From Pseudalkalibacillus sp052246725 (GTDB lineage Bacteria > Bacillota > Bacilli > Bacillales > Fictibacillaceae), in the NCBI GenBank assembly GCA_052246725.1, contig JBQQCL010000001.1: a stretch of 64,000 bases of DNA; one strand, given 5' to 3'. Of the stretch, positions 8,669-17,271 are shown one piece after another. Numbering within the stretch: position 1 is the stretch's first letter; the number at the start of each line of letters is the position of its first letter. The notes under the pieces were generated by a model. It did no database searches, was not told the origin of the DNA, and was given only the letters and a program-made list of their open reading frames with translations. Made by a program: the position numbers and the translations under genes.

Positions 8669-8678
8669 TAGCGACAAA

Positions 8679-8909
8679 TTAATATACGTATGCTAACAAG
8701 ATCGTAAGAACAAAGAATAATACCGCGAGTACGATCGTCAACTTTTGGAACACAGCATCGATACCGCGAGCTTTTTGCTTACCGAAAAGCTGCTCTGCTC
8801 CACCAGTGATCGCACCGGATAATCCAGCACTCTTACCAGACTGAAGTAATACGACAGTTATAATTGCAAGCGCATCAATAATCAATAATACCATTAAGAA
8901 TGTTTCCAA
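8679..8909 (-). CDS. secG: Preprotein translocase subunit SecG
   Basis: SecG is the small third subunit of the SecYEG channel. The 76-residue protein has two hydrophobic segments (about 4-25 and 55-75) around the conserved loop KSAGLSGAITGGAEQLFGKQ. The start is read as TTG at 8909, 5 bases after GGAGGTGG. This gives the same length as the B. subtilis protein, while the longer frame would run through the ribosome site. It is followed by its own terminator and lies between enolase and est as in related genomes. Confidence 0.9.
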   Translation of the reverse strand: METFLMVLLIIDALAIITVVLLQSGKSAGLSGAITGGAEQLFGKQKARGIDAVFQKLTIVLAVLFFVLTILLAYVY

Positions 8910-9012
8910 TTCATCCACCTCCAACGACACAATCCAGTACTATAAATGTATCACAACGAAGATGGAAAATTCAACAAAAATCGCACAGGAAGATTCGAAC
9001 GGTGCCTAGGTC

Positions 9013-9216
9013 GTGCCAGGCACCATTTTGAACCCCTTCCAGCACAAGGACTTTGGATTGGTGCCAGGTACCGTTTGGGATCCCTTGAGGCGCAAGGACT
9101 TCGGATTGGTGCCTGGCACCGTTTCAGATCCCTTGAGGCGCATGGACTTTCGTTTGGTGCCTGGCACGGTTTCAGATCCCTTCGGACGCATGGACTTTCA
9201 TTTGGTGCCAGGCACG
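9013..9216. repeat. 48-bp phased palindromic array, locus 1
   Basis: GTGCC[A/T]GG[C/T]AC cores start at 9013, 9061, 9109, 9157 and 9205, exactly 48 bp apart. The 36-bp spacers are similar to one another and centre on a CCCTTG-type motif followed by an AAGGACTT or ATGGACTT motif. The last core abuts the stop codon of uvsE. Related arrays lie at 10496, 17148, 30666 and 43375. Confidence 0.92.
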
Positions 9217-9217
9217 C

Positions 9218-10183
9218 CTATTTGATCCTAAAGCTTGCGCCGTCAATGATTTCAATGTTGTTGTAGTGTTTGAGATCTTCCATGAGTTTAAAGAGGGCTT
9301 CGTCTTTTTTCTTCGCTTCGATCATGCAGTCGATCTGATCGACGCTGCCTTTGATCTCGTTGAGGAAATCCATGAACATCTCGACATCAACATAATCATT
9401 ATGAGCTCTGAATTGTTTTTCGTTCTTTGGACTGGAAATGTGCATTTTGATGGGTATGTGTGAATTTGACCAAGTGTTTACGATTCTTTCCCACTCTTCC
9501 TCCCAATTTTTGTTTTCATGATGTGCCAGGTGATGATGATAATCGAATACCAGCGGAACACCTAACTTTTCGCACAAGTATAGGGTATCGTTCAAATGAA
9601 ATGATTTATCGTCATTTTCTAATATGATCATCTCCTGGATGGCGTTCGGTACGAGCATCCAGTTTTGAATGAATCGTTCAAGGGCAAGCTCTCGATCCCC
9701 ATATACACCTCCGACATGAAGAACACATCGATGTCTCGGAAGGATTCCCATCCCCTCTAGAAGTCTCTTGTGCAGCATCAAAGTTTTGACCGTCATTTTT
9801 AGGACTTCTTTTTTCGGTGAATTGATCAATACGAAATGATCAGGATGAAAATCGACTCGCATTTCTTTTTCCGCTACAAATTTCCCGACTTCTTCAAGAT
9901 CTTCTTCAATTGCCGTCATGTAATCCCAATCAGGAAGTTCCTCGAATGTAGCCAGCGGTACCAACCTCGAGGTCATTCGGTAAAACTTGATATCATGGAC
10001 AGCATTATGCCTGAGGATCCTTAACGTATTCTGGATATTGGAACGCGTAATTCGTTCCAGCTTCAACATCGCAGCATTGCGGTTTTCGATTTGCGAGAAA
10101 TTTTTTATGGTCATGGTCTGAGATGGTGAGGCATTCTTGACATTGAGACTCATCGCAACATAACCTAGTCGAACAACTGTCAT
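9218..10183 (-). CDS. uvsE: UV DNA damage endonuclease UvsE
   Basis: UvsE (UVDE) nicks DNA 5' of UV photoproducts and abasic sites in an alternative excision repair route. The 321-residue product starts RLGYVAMSLNV and carries family motifs LRILRHNAVHDIKFYRMTS, MRVDFHPDHFVLINSP, HVGGVYGD, LENDDKSF and VFDYHHHLAHH, whose His, Asp and Glu residues bind the metal cluster of its TIM barrel. GGAGG lies 9 bases before the ATG. It is separated from the glycolytic operon by a divergent small gene. A 48-bp repeat array ends directly at its stop codon. Confidence 0.94.
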   Translation of the reverse strand: MTVVRLGYVAMSLNVKNASPSQTMTIKNFSQIENRNAAMLKLERITRSNIQNTLRILRHNAVHDIKFYRMTSRLVPLATFEELPDWDYMTAIEEDLEEVGKFVAEKEMRVDFHPDHFVLINSPKKEVLKMTVKTLMLHKRLLEGMGILPRHRCVLHVGGVYGDRELALERFIQNWMLVPNAIQEMIILENDDKSFHLNDTLYLCEKLGVPLVFDYHHHLAHHENKNWEEEWERIVNTWSNSHIPIKMHISSPKNEKQFRAHNDYVDVEMFMDFLNEIKGSVDQIDCMIEAKKKDEALFKLMEDLKHYNNIEIIDGASFRIK

Positions 10184-10300
10184 CTGAAAATTCCTCCGTT
10201 CAATCAGTTAACATGTAGTATGTCAAAAGGCTTGGAAAATGATGAATAACATATTTTCACTTTGCGACAAGCATATTAAAATCATGGAGGTGTTTATGCG

Positions 10301-10474
10301 ATGCGAAGAAAAGAACGAAATCGCGAGAAAGAGCTTCCAACTGCAACGAATATGAACCCAGGATTCACGGTTCAAAGTGATGCCTTCCAGCCACTAGACC
10401 TCCTCATTGACCAAGCCGACAATGGGATGGAACTAGAGCGTAGTGATGTTCACGCAGACAACGAAGACATGTAG
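10301..10474 (+). CDS. Small protein of unknown function (57 aa)
   Basis: A short plus-strand frame starts at ATG 10301 with GGAGG 10 bases upstream and ends at TAG 10472-10474. The product is hydrophilic, with a basic N-terminus (MRRKERNREKELPTATN) and an acidic C-terminal half (residues 32-57). No membrane segment or cysteine is present and I do not recognise a family. A good ribosome site, normal codon use and its position divergent from uvsE support a real gene. The 48-bp array of locus 2 starts 22 bases after its stop codon. Confidence 0.6.
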   Translation: MRRKERNREKELPTATNMNPGFTVQSDAFQPLDLLIDQADNGMELERSDVHADNEDM

Positions 10475-10495
10475 TGACGCTTCGATGCTGCTCGG

Positions 10496-10604
10496 GTGCC
10501 AGGCACCATTTCAAACCCGTCACGGCACAAGGGTTCCATTTTGGTGCCTGGCACCTTCCGTGAACCCTTGGGAGAGTAAGGCGAAATTGTCGTGCCTGGT
10601 ACAC
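10496..10604. repeat. 48-bp phased palindromic array, locus 2
   Basis: Cores GTGCCAGGCAC, GTGCCTGGCAC and GTGCCTGGTAC start at 10496, 10544 and 10592, again exactly 48 bp apart. The spacers contain AACCC...GGGTT and ACCCTT...AAGG stem-forming segments. It lies between the small gene and the enolase terminator. Confidence 0.9.
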
Positions 10605-10611
10605 ATTGCAA

Positions 10612-10662
10612 TAAAAAGAACCCCGAATGCCGCTTTTGATGCGGCGTTCGGGGTTCTTGCAT
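10612..10662 (-). terminator. Terminator of the glycolytic operon after eno
   Basis: On the minus strand a long stem AAGAACCCCGAACGCCGC / GCGGCATTCGGGGTTCTT with loop ATCAAAA is followed by TTTATT. It marks the end of cggR-eno transcription. Confidence 0.9.
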
Positions 10663-10693
10663 TATAAGAAGAGTATTTCTTTTTACTCAATAC

Positions 10694-11983
10694 TTATTTT
10701 TTTATGTTGTAGAATGCGTCTTTTCCTGCGTAGATGGATGTGTAATCGAGTTCGTCTTCGATGCGTAGAAGTTGATTGTACTTCGCTACACGGTCTGTAC
10801 GGGATGGCGCACCTGTCTTGATTTGTCCAGCGTTCGTTGCAACAGCGAGGTCAGCAATCGTGCTGTCTTCTGTTTCACCAGAACGATGGGAAATGACTGC
10901 AGTATATCCTGCGCGCTTCGCCATTTCAATCGCGTCGAATGTTTCAGTCAATGTACCGATTTGGTTCACTTTGATCAAGATCGAGTTACCGACTTTACGT
11001 GTGATTCCTTCTGAAAGCTTCGCTGTATTCGTAACGAACAGGTCGTCACCTACGAGCTGGACTTTGTCGCCGATTGCAGCGGTTAGCTTCTCCCAACCAT
11101 CCCAGTCGTTTTCGTCAAGTCCGTCTTCAATTGAGACGATCGGGTACTTCGCAGTCAGCTCTTCGTACCATGCGACCATTTCTTCAGAAGTCTTCGTTAC
11201 ACCTTCACCAGCTAAGTGGTACTTGCCATCTTTATAAAGTTCAGAAGATGCAACGTCCAATGCAAGCTTCACTTCTTCATCCGGCTTGTAACCAGCTTTT
11301 TCGATTGCTTCGATGATCGTAGAGATCGCTTCTTCGTTTGAAGCGAGGTTAGGAGCGAATCCACCTTCATCACCAACTGCAGTGTTCAAGCCTTTTTCCT
11401 TCAATACTTTCTTCAACGTGTGGAAAATTTCTGCTCCGACACGAAGTGCTTCGCGGAACGATTCAGCTCCGACTGGCATGATCATGAATTCCTGGATATC
11501 TACGTTGTTGTCAGCGTGCTCGCCACCGTTCAAGATGTTCATCATTGGTGTTGGAAGAGTTTTAGCGTTAAATCCACCAAGGTAGTTGTAAAGAGAAACA
11601 TCAAGGTGATCAGCTGCAGCATGCGCAACGGCCATAGATACACCTAGAATCGCGTTTGCACCGATCTTCCCTTTGTTTTCTGTTCCGTCAAGCTCAAGCA
11701 ATTGCTTGTCGATCGCCACTTGGTCAAGCGCATCGAAAAATACGAGTTCTGGTGCAATCATTTCGTTGACGTTGTTCACTGCGTTCAGAACACCTTTTCC
11801 AAGATAACGGTCTTTGTCACCGTCACGAAGCTCGACTGCTTCGTATTCACCAGTTGAAGCCCCACTTGGTACAAGCGCGCGTCCACGTGCACCTGACTCT
11901 AACCAAACTTCAACTTCTACAGTTGGATTACCGCGGGAGTCTAATACTTCACGCGCAAAAATATTAACGATATTTGATGTCAT
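10694..11983 (-). CDS. eno: Enolase
   Basis: Enolase interconverts 2-phosphoglycerate and phosphoenolpyruvate. The 429-residue sequence starts with IVNIFAREVLDSRGNPTVEVEV and contains GASTGEYEAVELRDGD, NILNGGEHADNNVDIQEFM, the metal-ligand segments SIEDGLDENDW and LVGDDLFVTN, the catalytic lysine region SILIKVNQIGT, and SHRSGETED. AAGGAGATG lies 7-8 bases before the ATG. It is the last gene of the glycolytic operon, 46 bases after gpmI, and in Bacilli it is also a partner of RNase Y in the degradosome-like network. Confidence 0.98.
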   Translation of the reverse strand: MTSNIVNIFAREVLDSRGNPTVEVEVWLESGARGRALVPSGASTGEYEAVELRDGDKDRYLGKGVLNAVNNVNEMIAPELVFFDALDQVAIDKQLLELDGTENKGKIGANAILGVSMAVAHAAADHLDVSLYNYLGGFNAKTLPTPMMNILNGGEHADNNVDIQEFMIMPVGAESFREALRVGAEIFHTLKKVLKEKGLNTAVGDEGGFAPNLASNEEAISTIIEAIEKAGYKPDEEVKLALDVASSELYKDGKYHLAGEGVTKTSEEMVAWYEELTAKYPIVSIEDGLDENDWDGWEKLTAAIGDKVQLVGDDLFVTNTAKLSEGITRKVGNSILIKVNQIGTLTETFDAIEMAKRAGYTAVISHRSGETEDSTIADLAVATNAGQIKTGAPSRTDRVAKYNQLLRIEDELDYTSIYAGKDAFYNIKK

Positions 11984-12029
11984 AACGTTTCATCTCCTTA
12001 GATTTAATAACACTATTTTAAAATCCGGA

Positions 12030-13565
12030 TTATTCTTTAATAAGGGTTTTCCCTGTCATCTCTTTCGGCTGCTTCCCGCCAAGCAGGTCCAACACCGTCG
12101 GCGATAAGTCCGCCAGAATTCCGTCATCTCGAAGGTTTGCACCTTTTTTCGTGACGATGACTGGTACAGGGTTTGTCGTATGCGCTGTCATCGGGTTACC
12201 ATCAACCGTGATGACCTCATCCGAGTTTCCGTGGTCAGCCGTTATGATTGCCGCTCCATCTTTTTCTAAAATCAAGTCAACGATTTTACCGAGACATTCA
12301 TCCACTGTCTCGATCGCTTTGATGGTAGGTTCAAGCTTACCTGAGTGCCCGACCATATCCGGGTTCGCGAAGTTCAAAATGATTACATCGTGTTTGTCCG
12401 CATTCAGTTCGTCAAGCAACGCATCTGTCACTTCATAAGCGCTCATTTCCGGTTTCAAGTCATACGTCGCCACTTTTGGTGAATCGATAAGAATCCGCTC
12501 TTCGCCAGGGAATTCATTCTCCCGTCCGCCACTGAAAAAGAACGTGACATGCGGATACTTCTCGGTTTCTGCAATCCGCAGCTGTTTATAATCCTGCTGT
12601 GCTAAAACTTCTCCCAGCGTGTTGTCGAGGTTCGACGGTTTGAAGGCGACCTCCCCATCTACTGTTTCACTGAAATGAGTCAGGCAGACGAAGTGGAGAT
12701 CTTTCGGCAGTTTTTCACCACGATCAAATCCACGAAAGTCTTCGTTCGTAAAGACTTGTGAAATCTGGATCGCCCGGTCAGGACGGAAGTTGAAGAAGAT
12801 GATCGCGTCATCATCTTCGATCGTCGCAACCGGAGAACCGTCTTCCTTCGTTATCACTGACGGCAGGACGAATTCATCATGGATATCGTTGGCATAAGAG
12901 TCATCGACGACTTCGATCGGATCGTTATACGATGGGCCATCACCGTAGGTCATCGCGCGATAAGAACGTTCTACACGATCCCAGCGCTTATCACGGTCCA
13001 TCGAATAATAACGTCCAGATAACGTCGCAATTTCTCCGACGCCATATTCAGTCATTTTTTCCTGAAGCGCCTTGATGTAGGTCTTCGCAGTTTGCGGTCC
13101 AACATCACGGCCATCAAGGAATCCATGGACATATACTTTCTCGACATTCTCTTTCGCTGCCAGCTTCAATAGCGCATAGAGATGATCGATGTGGCTGTGG
13201 ATTCCGCCATCCGAAAGCAATCCGAAAATATGAAGGGCAGAATCTTTCTTTTTCACATGATCCATCGCATCGAGGAAGGTTTGTTTTTCATAGAACTCGC
13301 CTTCTTTAATCGAGAGATTGACCCGCGTCAAGCTTTGGTAGACGATCCGGCCAGCTCCGATGTTCAAGTGACCGACCTCAGAGTTCCCCATCTGACCTTC
13401 AGGAAGGCCAACCGCTTCACCACAAGCCTGCAGCTGGGAGTGAGGAAACGCGTCCCAATAGCGGTCGAAGTTCGGCTTTTTCGCCTGGGCGACCGCATTC
13501 CCTTTTGTTTCATCCCGTAACGCAAACCCATCAAGAATGATGAGTGCGACTGGTTTTTTAGCCAT
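12030..13565 (-). CDS. gpmI: 2,3-bisphosphoglycerate-independent phosphoglycerate mutase
   Basis: The manganese-dependent GpmI interconverts 3- and 2-phosphoglycerate. The 511-residue protein begins with LIILDGFALRD and has the phosphoserine nucleophile in QMGNSEVGHLNIGAGR (Ser about 62), the substrate-binding HGFLDGRDVGP, and metal ligands in NFANPDMVGHSG and ITADHGNSDE. Its start overlaps the end of tpiA by 8 bases, so the two are likely translationally coupled. This manganese-sensitive enzyme type is the one used by spore-forming Bacilli. Confidence 0.98.
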   Translation of the reverse strand: MAKKPVALIILDGFALRDETKGNAVAQAKKPNFDRYWDAFPHSQLQACGEAVGLPEGQMGNSEVGHLNIGAGRIVYQSLTRVNLSIKEGEFYEKQTFLDAMDHVKKKDSALHIFGLLSDGGIHSHIDHLYALLKLAAKENVEKVYVHGFLDGRDVGPQTAKTYIKALQEKMTEYGVGEIATLSGRYYSMDRDKRWDRVERSYRAMTYGDGPSYNDPIEVVDDSYANDIHDEFVLPSVITKEDGSPVATIEDDDAIIFFNFRPDRAIQISQVFTNEDFRGFDRGEKLPKDLHFVCLTHFSETVDGEVAFKPSNLDNTLGEVLAQQDYKQLRIAETEKYPHVTFFFSGGRENEFPGEERILIDSPKVATYDLKPEMSAYEVTDALLDELNADKHDVIILNFANPDMVGHSGKLEPTIKAIETVDECLGKIVDLILEKDGAAIITADHGNSDEVITVDGNPMTAHTTNPVPVIVTKKGANLRDDGILADLSPTVLDLLGGKQPKEMTGKTLIKE

Positions 13566-14319
13566 TATTTACAACCTCCAACAACTGTAAGAAAGACTGA
13601 GGCTTCAAGCTAGCCCCACCGACAAGCGCACCATCGATGTCTGATTGGTTCATCAATTCATCAATCGTTTCCGGCTTCACACTCCCGCCGTATTGGATGC
13701 GCACCTGTTCCGCGATCTCTTTTGAAAATTTATCAGCAATCACACTGCGGATATAAGCACATACCTCATTTGCATCCTCAGCTGTCGCTGATTTTCCTGT
13801 ACCAATCGCCCAGATCGGTTCATAAGCGATGACCGTCTTAGCGACTTGTTCTTCAGAAAGACCGCTTAAAGCTTGCTCAACTTGTGTTTTTACATGAGGT
13901 TTCGTTTCATTGTTCTCACGTTGTTCTAATGTTTCACCGACACAAACGATCGGTACAAGGTCATGCTTAAAGGCAGCGTGTACTTTCTTGTTAACAGAGC
14001 TATTCGTTTCGGCGAACATTTCACGACGCTCAGAGTGTCCAAGAATGACATACTCGACATTCAAATCTTTCAATGCTGCCGGGCTGATTTCACCTGTAAA
14101 TGCTCCGCTTTCTTCAAAATGCATGTTTTGTGCTCCGATATACAGCTTCGTTTCAGCAGTTTCATTCACTAGAGCGTTCAAAAAGAGTGCAGGGGCACAA
14201 ATGACTGAATCAATTTTCGATTCATCTGGCACAAGACCTGAGATCTCTTTTACAAAACTCTTGGATTCCTCTAATGTTTTATGCATTTTCCAGTTTCCTG
14301 CGATGATCGGTTTACGCAT
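13558..14319 (-). CDS. tpiA: Triosephosphate isomerase
   Basis: TpiA interconverts dihydroxyacetone phosphate and glyceraldehyde-3-phosphate. The 253-residue TIM barrel has the catalytic lysine in GNWKMHK, histidine in LGHSERR and glutamate in AYEPIWAIGTGK, with phosphate-binding YGGSVKPE and GALVGGASL near the C-terminus. It overlaps gpmI by 8 bases. A 260-bp structured spacer separates it from pgk upstream. Confidence 0.98.
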   Translation of the reverse strand: MRKPIIAGNWKMHKTLEESKSFVKEISGLVPDESKIDSVICAPALFLNALVNETAETKLYIGAQNMHFEESGAFTGEISPAALKDLNVEYVILGHSERREMFAETNSSVNKKVHAAFKHDLVPIVCVGETLEQRENNETKPHVKTQVEQALSGLSEEQVAKTVIAYEPIWAIGTGKSATAEDANEVCAYIRSVIADKFSKEIAEQVRIQYGGSVKPETIDELMNQSDIDGALVGGASLKPQSFLQLLEVVNNG

Positions 14320-14399
14320 CCTTTAAGGACCACCTTTCATTGATTTAAGTATGTTGTTCTACATTGTTGATTTTCGCGAAATTGGCGAAGGTTTCGAAG

Positions 14400-14580
14400 A
14401 CCTGTCATTAAACTTCATAGACAAATTAGTATCAAGAAGTTCGAGGCACGAAGGTTTCAAGGAAGGCTACTAACTTGATAAACATCATTGCTGCCTTGCA
14501 CCGAGGAAGCTTTCTTCGGTAGGATTACCATGCAGACGCAGGTGCACAATGTTTATTCTTCGAAGTATCGTAACTTCCTC
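14400..14580. repeat. Structured spacer between pgk and tpiA
   Basis: The 261-bp gap has no gene. GAAGTTCGAGGCACGAAGG is shared with the gapA-pgk spacer, where it reads GAAGTTCAAGGCACGACGG. GATAAACAT...GCACC on the left is complementary to GGTGCACAATGTTTATT on the right, and further pairs (CTTCGAAG region) allow a long imperfect foldback in the operon mRNA. Confidence 0.5.
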
Positions 14581-15765
14581 TTACTTATCTTTTAACGCAG
14601 CGACACCAGGTAAAACCTTCCCCTCCATAAACTCTAGAGAGGCACCTCCACCAGTAGAGATGTGATCCATCGCATCTGCGAGGTCGAATTTTTCGACTGC
14701 TGCCGCTGAATCACCACCGCCGATGACACTGTACGTATCTTTCGCGTCGGCTAATGCTTTCGCGATCGTCATCGTACCGTTGGCGAAAGCATCAAATTCG
14801 AATACACCCATAGGTCCATTCCATATTACAAGCTTCGAGCTTTCGATCACGGTTCTGTACTCATCACGAGTACCTGGTCCAATATCTAGTGCTTCCCAAT
14901 CTGATGGGATTTCATCAATCGAGACGACTTTCGTATTGGCATCCCTTGAAAAATCATCTGCAACAACGACATCTTTCGGAAGATACATTTTTACGCCTTT
15001 TTGCTCCGCCTTTTCCATGAATGATTTTGCCAGGTCGATTTTATCTTCTTCTAAAAGAGACTTCCCGACGTCATACCCAAGCGCTTTTACAAACGTATAA
15101 GCAAGTCCTCCGCCGATGATCAGGTTGTCCACTTTATCTAAAAGATTATCGATAACCCCGATCTTATCTTTGACTTTCGCACCGCCAATTACGGCTGTAA
15201 ATGGACGTTCTGGAGTTGAAAGTGCTTTTCCGAGAACATCAAGTTCTTTTTCCATTAAAAGTCCTGAAACCCCTGGAAGATGATGAGCGACACCTTCGGT
15301 TGATGCGTGTGCGCGGTGAGCTGCTCCAAATGCATCATTTACATACACGTCAGCCATAGCAGCGAAAGCTTTCGCTAACTCAGGGTCGTTCTTTTCTTCA
15401 CCAGGTTCAAAACGAACGTTTTCAATCAGTAAGACTTCTCCATTGTTCAGGTTTGAGATTGCTTGGTCGACTTCTTCACCATAAACTTGATCGGTTTTTG
15501 TAACGGTCTGGTTCAAGAGATCACTTAGACGTTTTGCGACAGGATCAAGACGTAATTCTTCAACGACTTGTCCCTTCGGACGTCCAAGGTGACTTGCTAG
15601 AATGACTTTTGCTCCGTTTTCTACTAAGTGTTGGATTGTCGGTAATGCCGCACGGATTCGAGTCTCGTCATTCACTTCTCCATCCTTCATCGGCACGTTG
15701 AAGTCAACGCGACAGAAAACTCTCTTCCCTTCAACATTCACATCACGCAAAGACTGTTTTTGCAT
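14581..15765 (-). CDS. pgk: Phosphoglycerate kinase
   Basis: Pgk transfers the acyl phosphate of 1,3-bisphosphoglycerate to ADP. The 394-residue product has VFCRVDFNVPMKDGE at the N-terminus, substrate-binding SHLGRPKG and ENVRFEPGEE, FGAAHRAHAS, the hinge region IGGAKVKDKIGV, and the nucleotide-binding WNGPMGVFE and VIGGGDSAAAVE in the C-terminal domain. It lies 321 bp downstream of gapA, with a partial terminator and a large foldback in between. This would allow gapA to be expressed more strongly than the downstream genes, as known in B. subtilis. Confidence 0.98.
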   Translation of the reverse strand: MQKQSLRDVNVEGKRVFCRVDFNVPMKDGEVNDETRIRAALPTIQHLVENGAKVILASHLGRPKGQVVEELRLDPVAKRLSDLLNQTVTKTDQVYGEEVDQAISNLNNGEVLLIENVRFEPGEEKNDPELAKAFAAMADVYVNDAFGAAHRAHASTEGVAHHLPGVSGLLMEKELDVLGKALSTPERPFTAVIGGAKVKDKIGVIDNLLDKVDNLIIGGGLAYTFVKALGYDVGKSLLEEDKIDLAKSFMEKAEQKGVKMYLPKDVVVADDFSRDANTKVVSIDEIPSDWEALDIGPGTRDEYRTVIESSKLVIWNGPMGVFEFDAFANGTMTIAKALADAKDTYSVIGGGDSAAAVEKFDLADAMDHISTGGGASLEFMEGKVLPGVAALKDK

Positions 15766-15861
15766 ATACGGAAAAGCCTCCTTCGTTTTAATAAATCATT
15801 AATTTAATTGTTGAACTTCTTTTAACTTCTGCTTAATTGTTAACTTCCCCTAAGTACATGT

Positions 15862-15890
15862 GAAAAGAGGAGTAAAATTACCCCTCCCCC
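15862..15890 (-). terminator. Partial terminator or mRNA-stabilising hairpin after gapA
   Basis: On the minus strand GAGGGGTAA-TT-TTACTCCTC is followed by TTTTC. The short U-tract suggests only partial termination, consistent with read-through into pgk. Confidence 0.45.
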
Positions 15891-15949
15891 ACATTCTATA
15901 TAAACTTATGAAAATGGTACAGTTTTTTCCTTTCAAAACCATACAATGA

Positions 15950-16085
15950 GTATTTAAAGTAACGACGAATTAGAAACGAGAAGTTCAAGGCACGACGGTT
16001 TTGAGGACCGGAGCGTATATAATTATACGTGAGGACCGGTAAAATCGAGTAACGCTGAAATTCGACGTTTATCATTCGGTCGTAT
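15950..16085. repeat. Foldback element between gapA and pgk
   Basis: The central palindrome CGTATATAATTATACG is flanked by GAGGACCGG copies on both sides. The outer CGAATT/AATTCG segments pair across about 100 bp. It ends directly at the gapA stop codon. The 5' half shares sequence with the pgk-tpiA spacer. Confidence 0.6.
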
Positions 16086-16086
16086 C

Positions 16087-17094
16087 TTAAAGTCCTTTAG
16101 AAGCGATAAACGCTGCAAGATCAACAACACGGTGAGAATATCCGCTCTCATTGTCGTACCAAGAAATTGCTTTTACCATGTTGCCTTCCATGACCATTGT
16201 AGAAAGCGCATCGATTGTAGAAGAATCAGGGCTTCCGTTATAGTCACGAGATACTAGAGGCTCTTCGCTGTATCCAAGAATGCCTTTCAAGTTAGACTCA
16301 GCAGCTTCTTTAAATACTGCATTCACTTCTTCGACTGTTACATCCTTATCAAGCTCAGCTACAAGGTCGACTAGTGATACGTTTGGTGTAGGTACACGCA
16401 TTGCCATACCATTCAGCTTGCCTTCAAGCTCTGGAAGTACAAGAGAGACCGCTTTTGCTGCACCTGTTGTAGTCGGAATGATGTTTTCACTTGCAGCACG
16501 CGCACGACGATAGTCTTTGTGCGGAAGATCAAGGATTTGCTGGTCGTTCGTGTAAGAGTGGACTGTTGTCATCATTCCACGCTTGATGCCGAACTTGTCG
16601 TTCAATACTTTTGCAAGTGGTGCAAGACAGTTTGTCGTACATGATGCGTTTGAGATAACATTATGACTTGCTGCATCGTACTTGTCTTCGTTAACACCAA
16701 GAACAACTGTAATGTCTTCGTTTTTCGCTGGAGCAGAAATAATGACTTTCTTTGCTCCTGCTTCAAGGTGTTTTGCTGCATCGTCACGTTGCGTGAAACG
16801 ACCAGTTGATTCAACAACGATTTCTACGCCAAGGTCTCCCCAACCTAGTTGAGCAGGATCGCGCTCTGAAAGAACTTTTACCTCTTTTCCATCTACGACA
16901 AGGTTTTCACCGTTAACTTCTACTTTTGCATCTAGTGTTCCATGAACAGTGTCATATTGTAATAGATGAGCAAGCATCTCAGCGTCTGTAAGGTCATTGA
17001 CTGCTACTACCTCAACGTCATTGTTCTTCAATGCTGCACGGAATACGTTACGTCCAATACGTCCAAAACCATTGATACCAATCTTTGTAGCCAT
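16087..17094 (-). CDS. gapA: Glyceraldehyde-3-phosphate dehydrogenase, glycolytic
   Basis: GapA oxidises glyceraldehyde-3-phosphate with NAD. The 335-residue protein begins MATKIGINGFGRIGRNVFRA. The NAD-specific Asn-Asp pair is in VAVNDLTDAEM, the catalytic cysteine in SNASCTTNCLAPL (about 152), and the base in TTVHSYTNDQ (about 179). The ATG at 17094 follows GGAGGAG by 7 bases. A longer open frame reaching 17262 only reads through the repeat array and was rejected. It follows cggR in one operon, with a 48-bp array in between. Confidence 0.97.
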   Translation of the reverse strand: MATKIGINGFGRIGRNVFRAALKNNDVEVVAVNDLTDAEMLAHLLQYDTVHGTLDAKVEVNGENLVVDGKEVKVLSERDPAQLGWGDLGVEIVVESTGRFTQRDDAAKHLEAGAKKVIISAPAKNEDITVVLGVNEDKYDAASHNVISNASCTTNCLAPLAKVLNDKFGIKRGMMTTVHSYTNDQQILDLPHKDYRRARAASENIIPTTTGAAKAVSLVLPELEGKLNGMAMRVPTPNVSLVDLVAELDKDVTVEEVNAVFKEAAESNLKGILGYSEEPLVSRDYNGSPDSSTIDALSTMVMEGNMVKAISWYDNESGYSHRVVDLAAFIASKGL

Positions 17095-17147
17095 TATAAA
17101 ACTCCTCCTTGGATTTAATAAATAAATTGAATGTATATATTTGATAA

Positions 17148-17255
17148 GTGCCTGGCACCGTTTCAAACCCCTTGGTAATTCTAGCTTCCTGAACGGTGCC
17201 AGGCACCATTTTGAAAGCCTTGCTATGAAAGGGTTTTGCTTCGGTGCCTGGCACG
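17148..17255. repeat. 48-bp phased palindromic array, locus 3, inside the cggR-gapA operon
   Basis: Cores start at 17148, 17196 and 17244, exactly 48 bp apart, and fill most of the 177-bp gap between the cggR stop and the gapA start. Spacers carry CCCCTTGG and GCCTTGCTATGAAAGG segments. In B. subtilis the cggR-gapA mRNA is cleaved in this gap, so the array may shape processing here. Confidence 0.9.
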
Positions 17256-17271
17256 GAAGCACTTATAGCAC

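Noticed and set aside
17095..17262. N-terminal extension of GapA
   Set aside because: The frame is open only because the 48-bp array has no stops. The ribosome site and the family start are at 17094.
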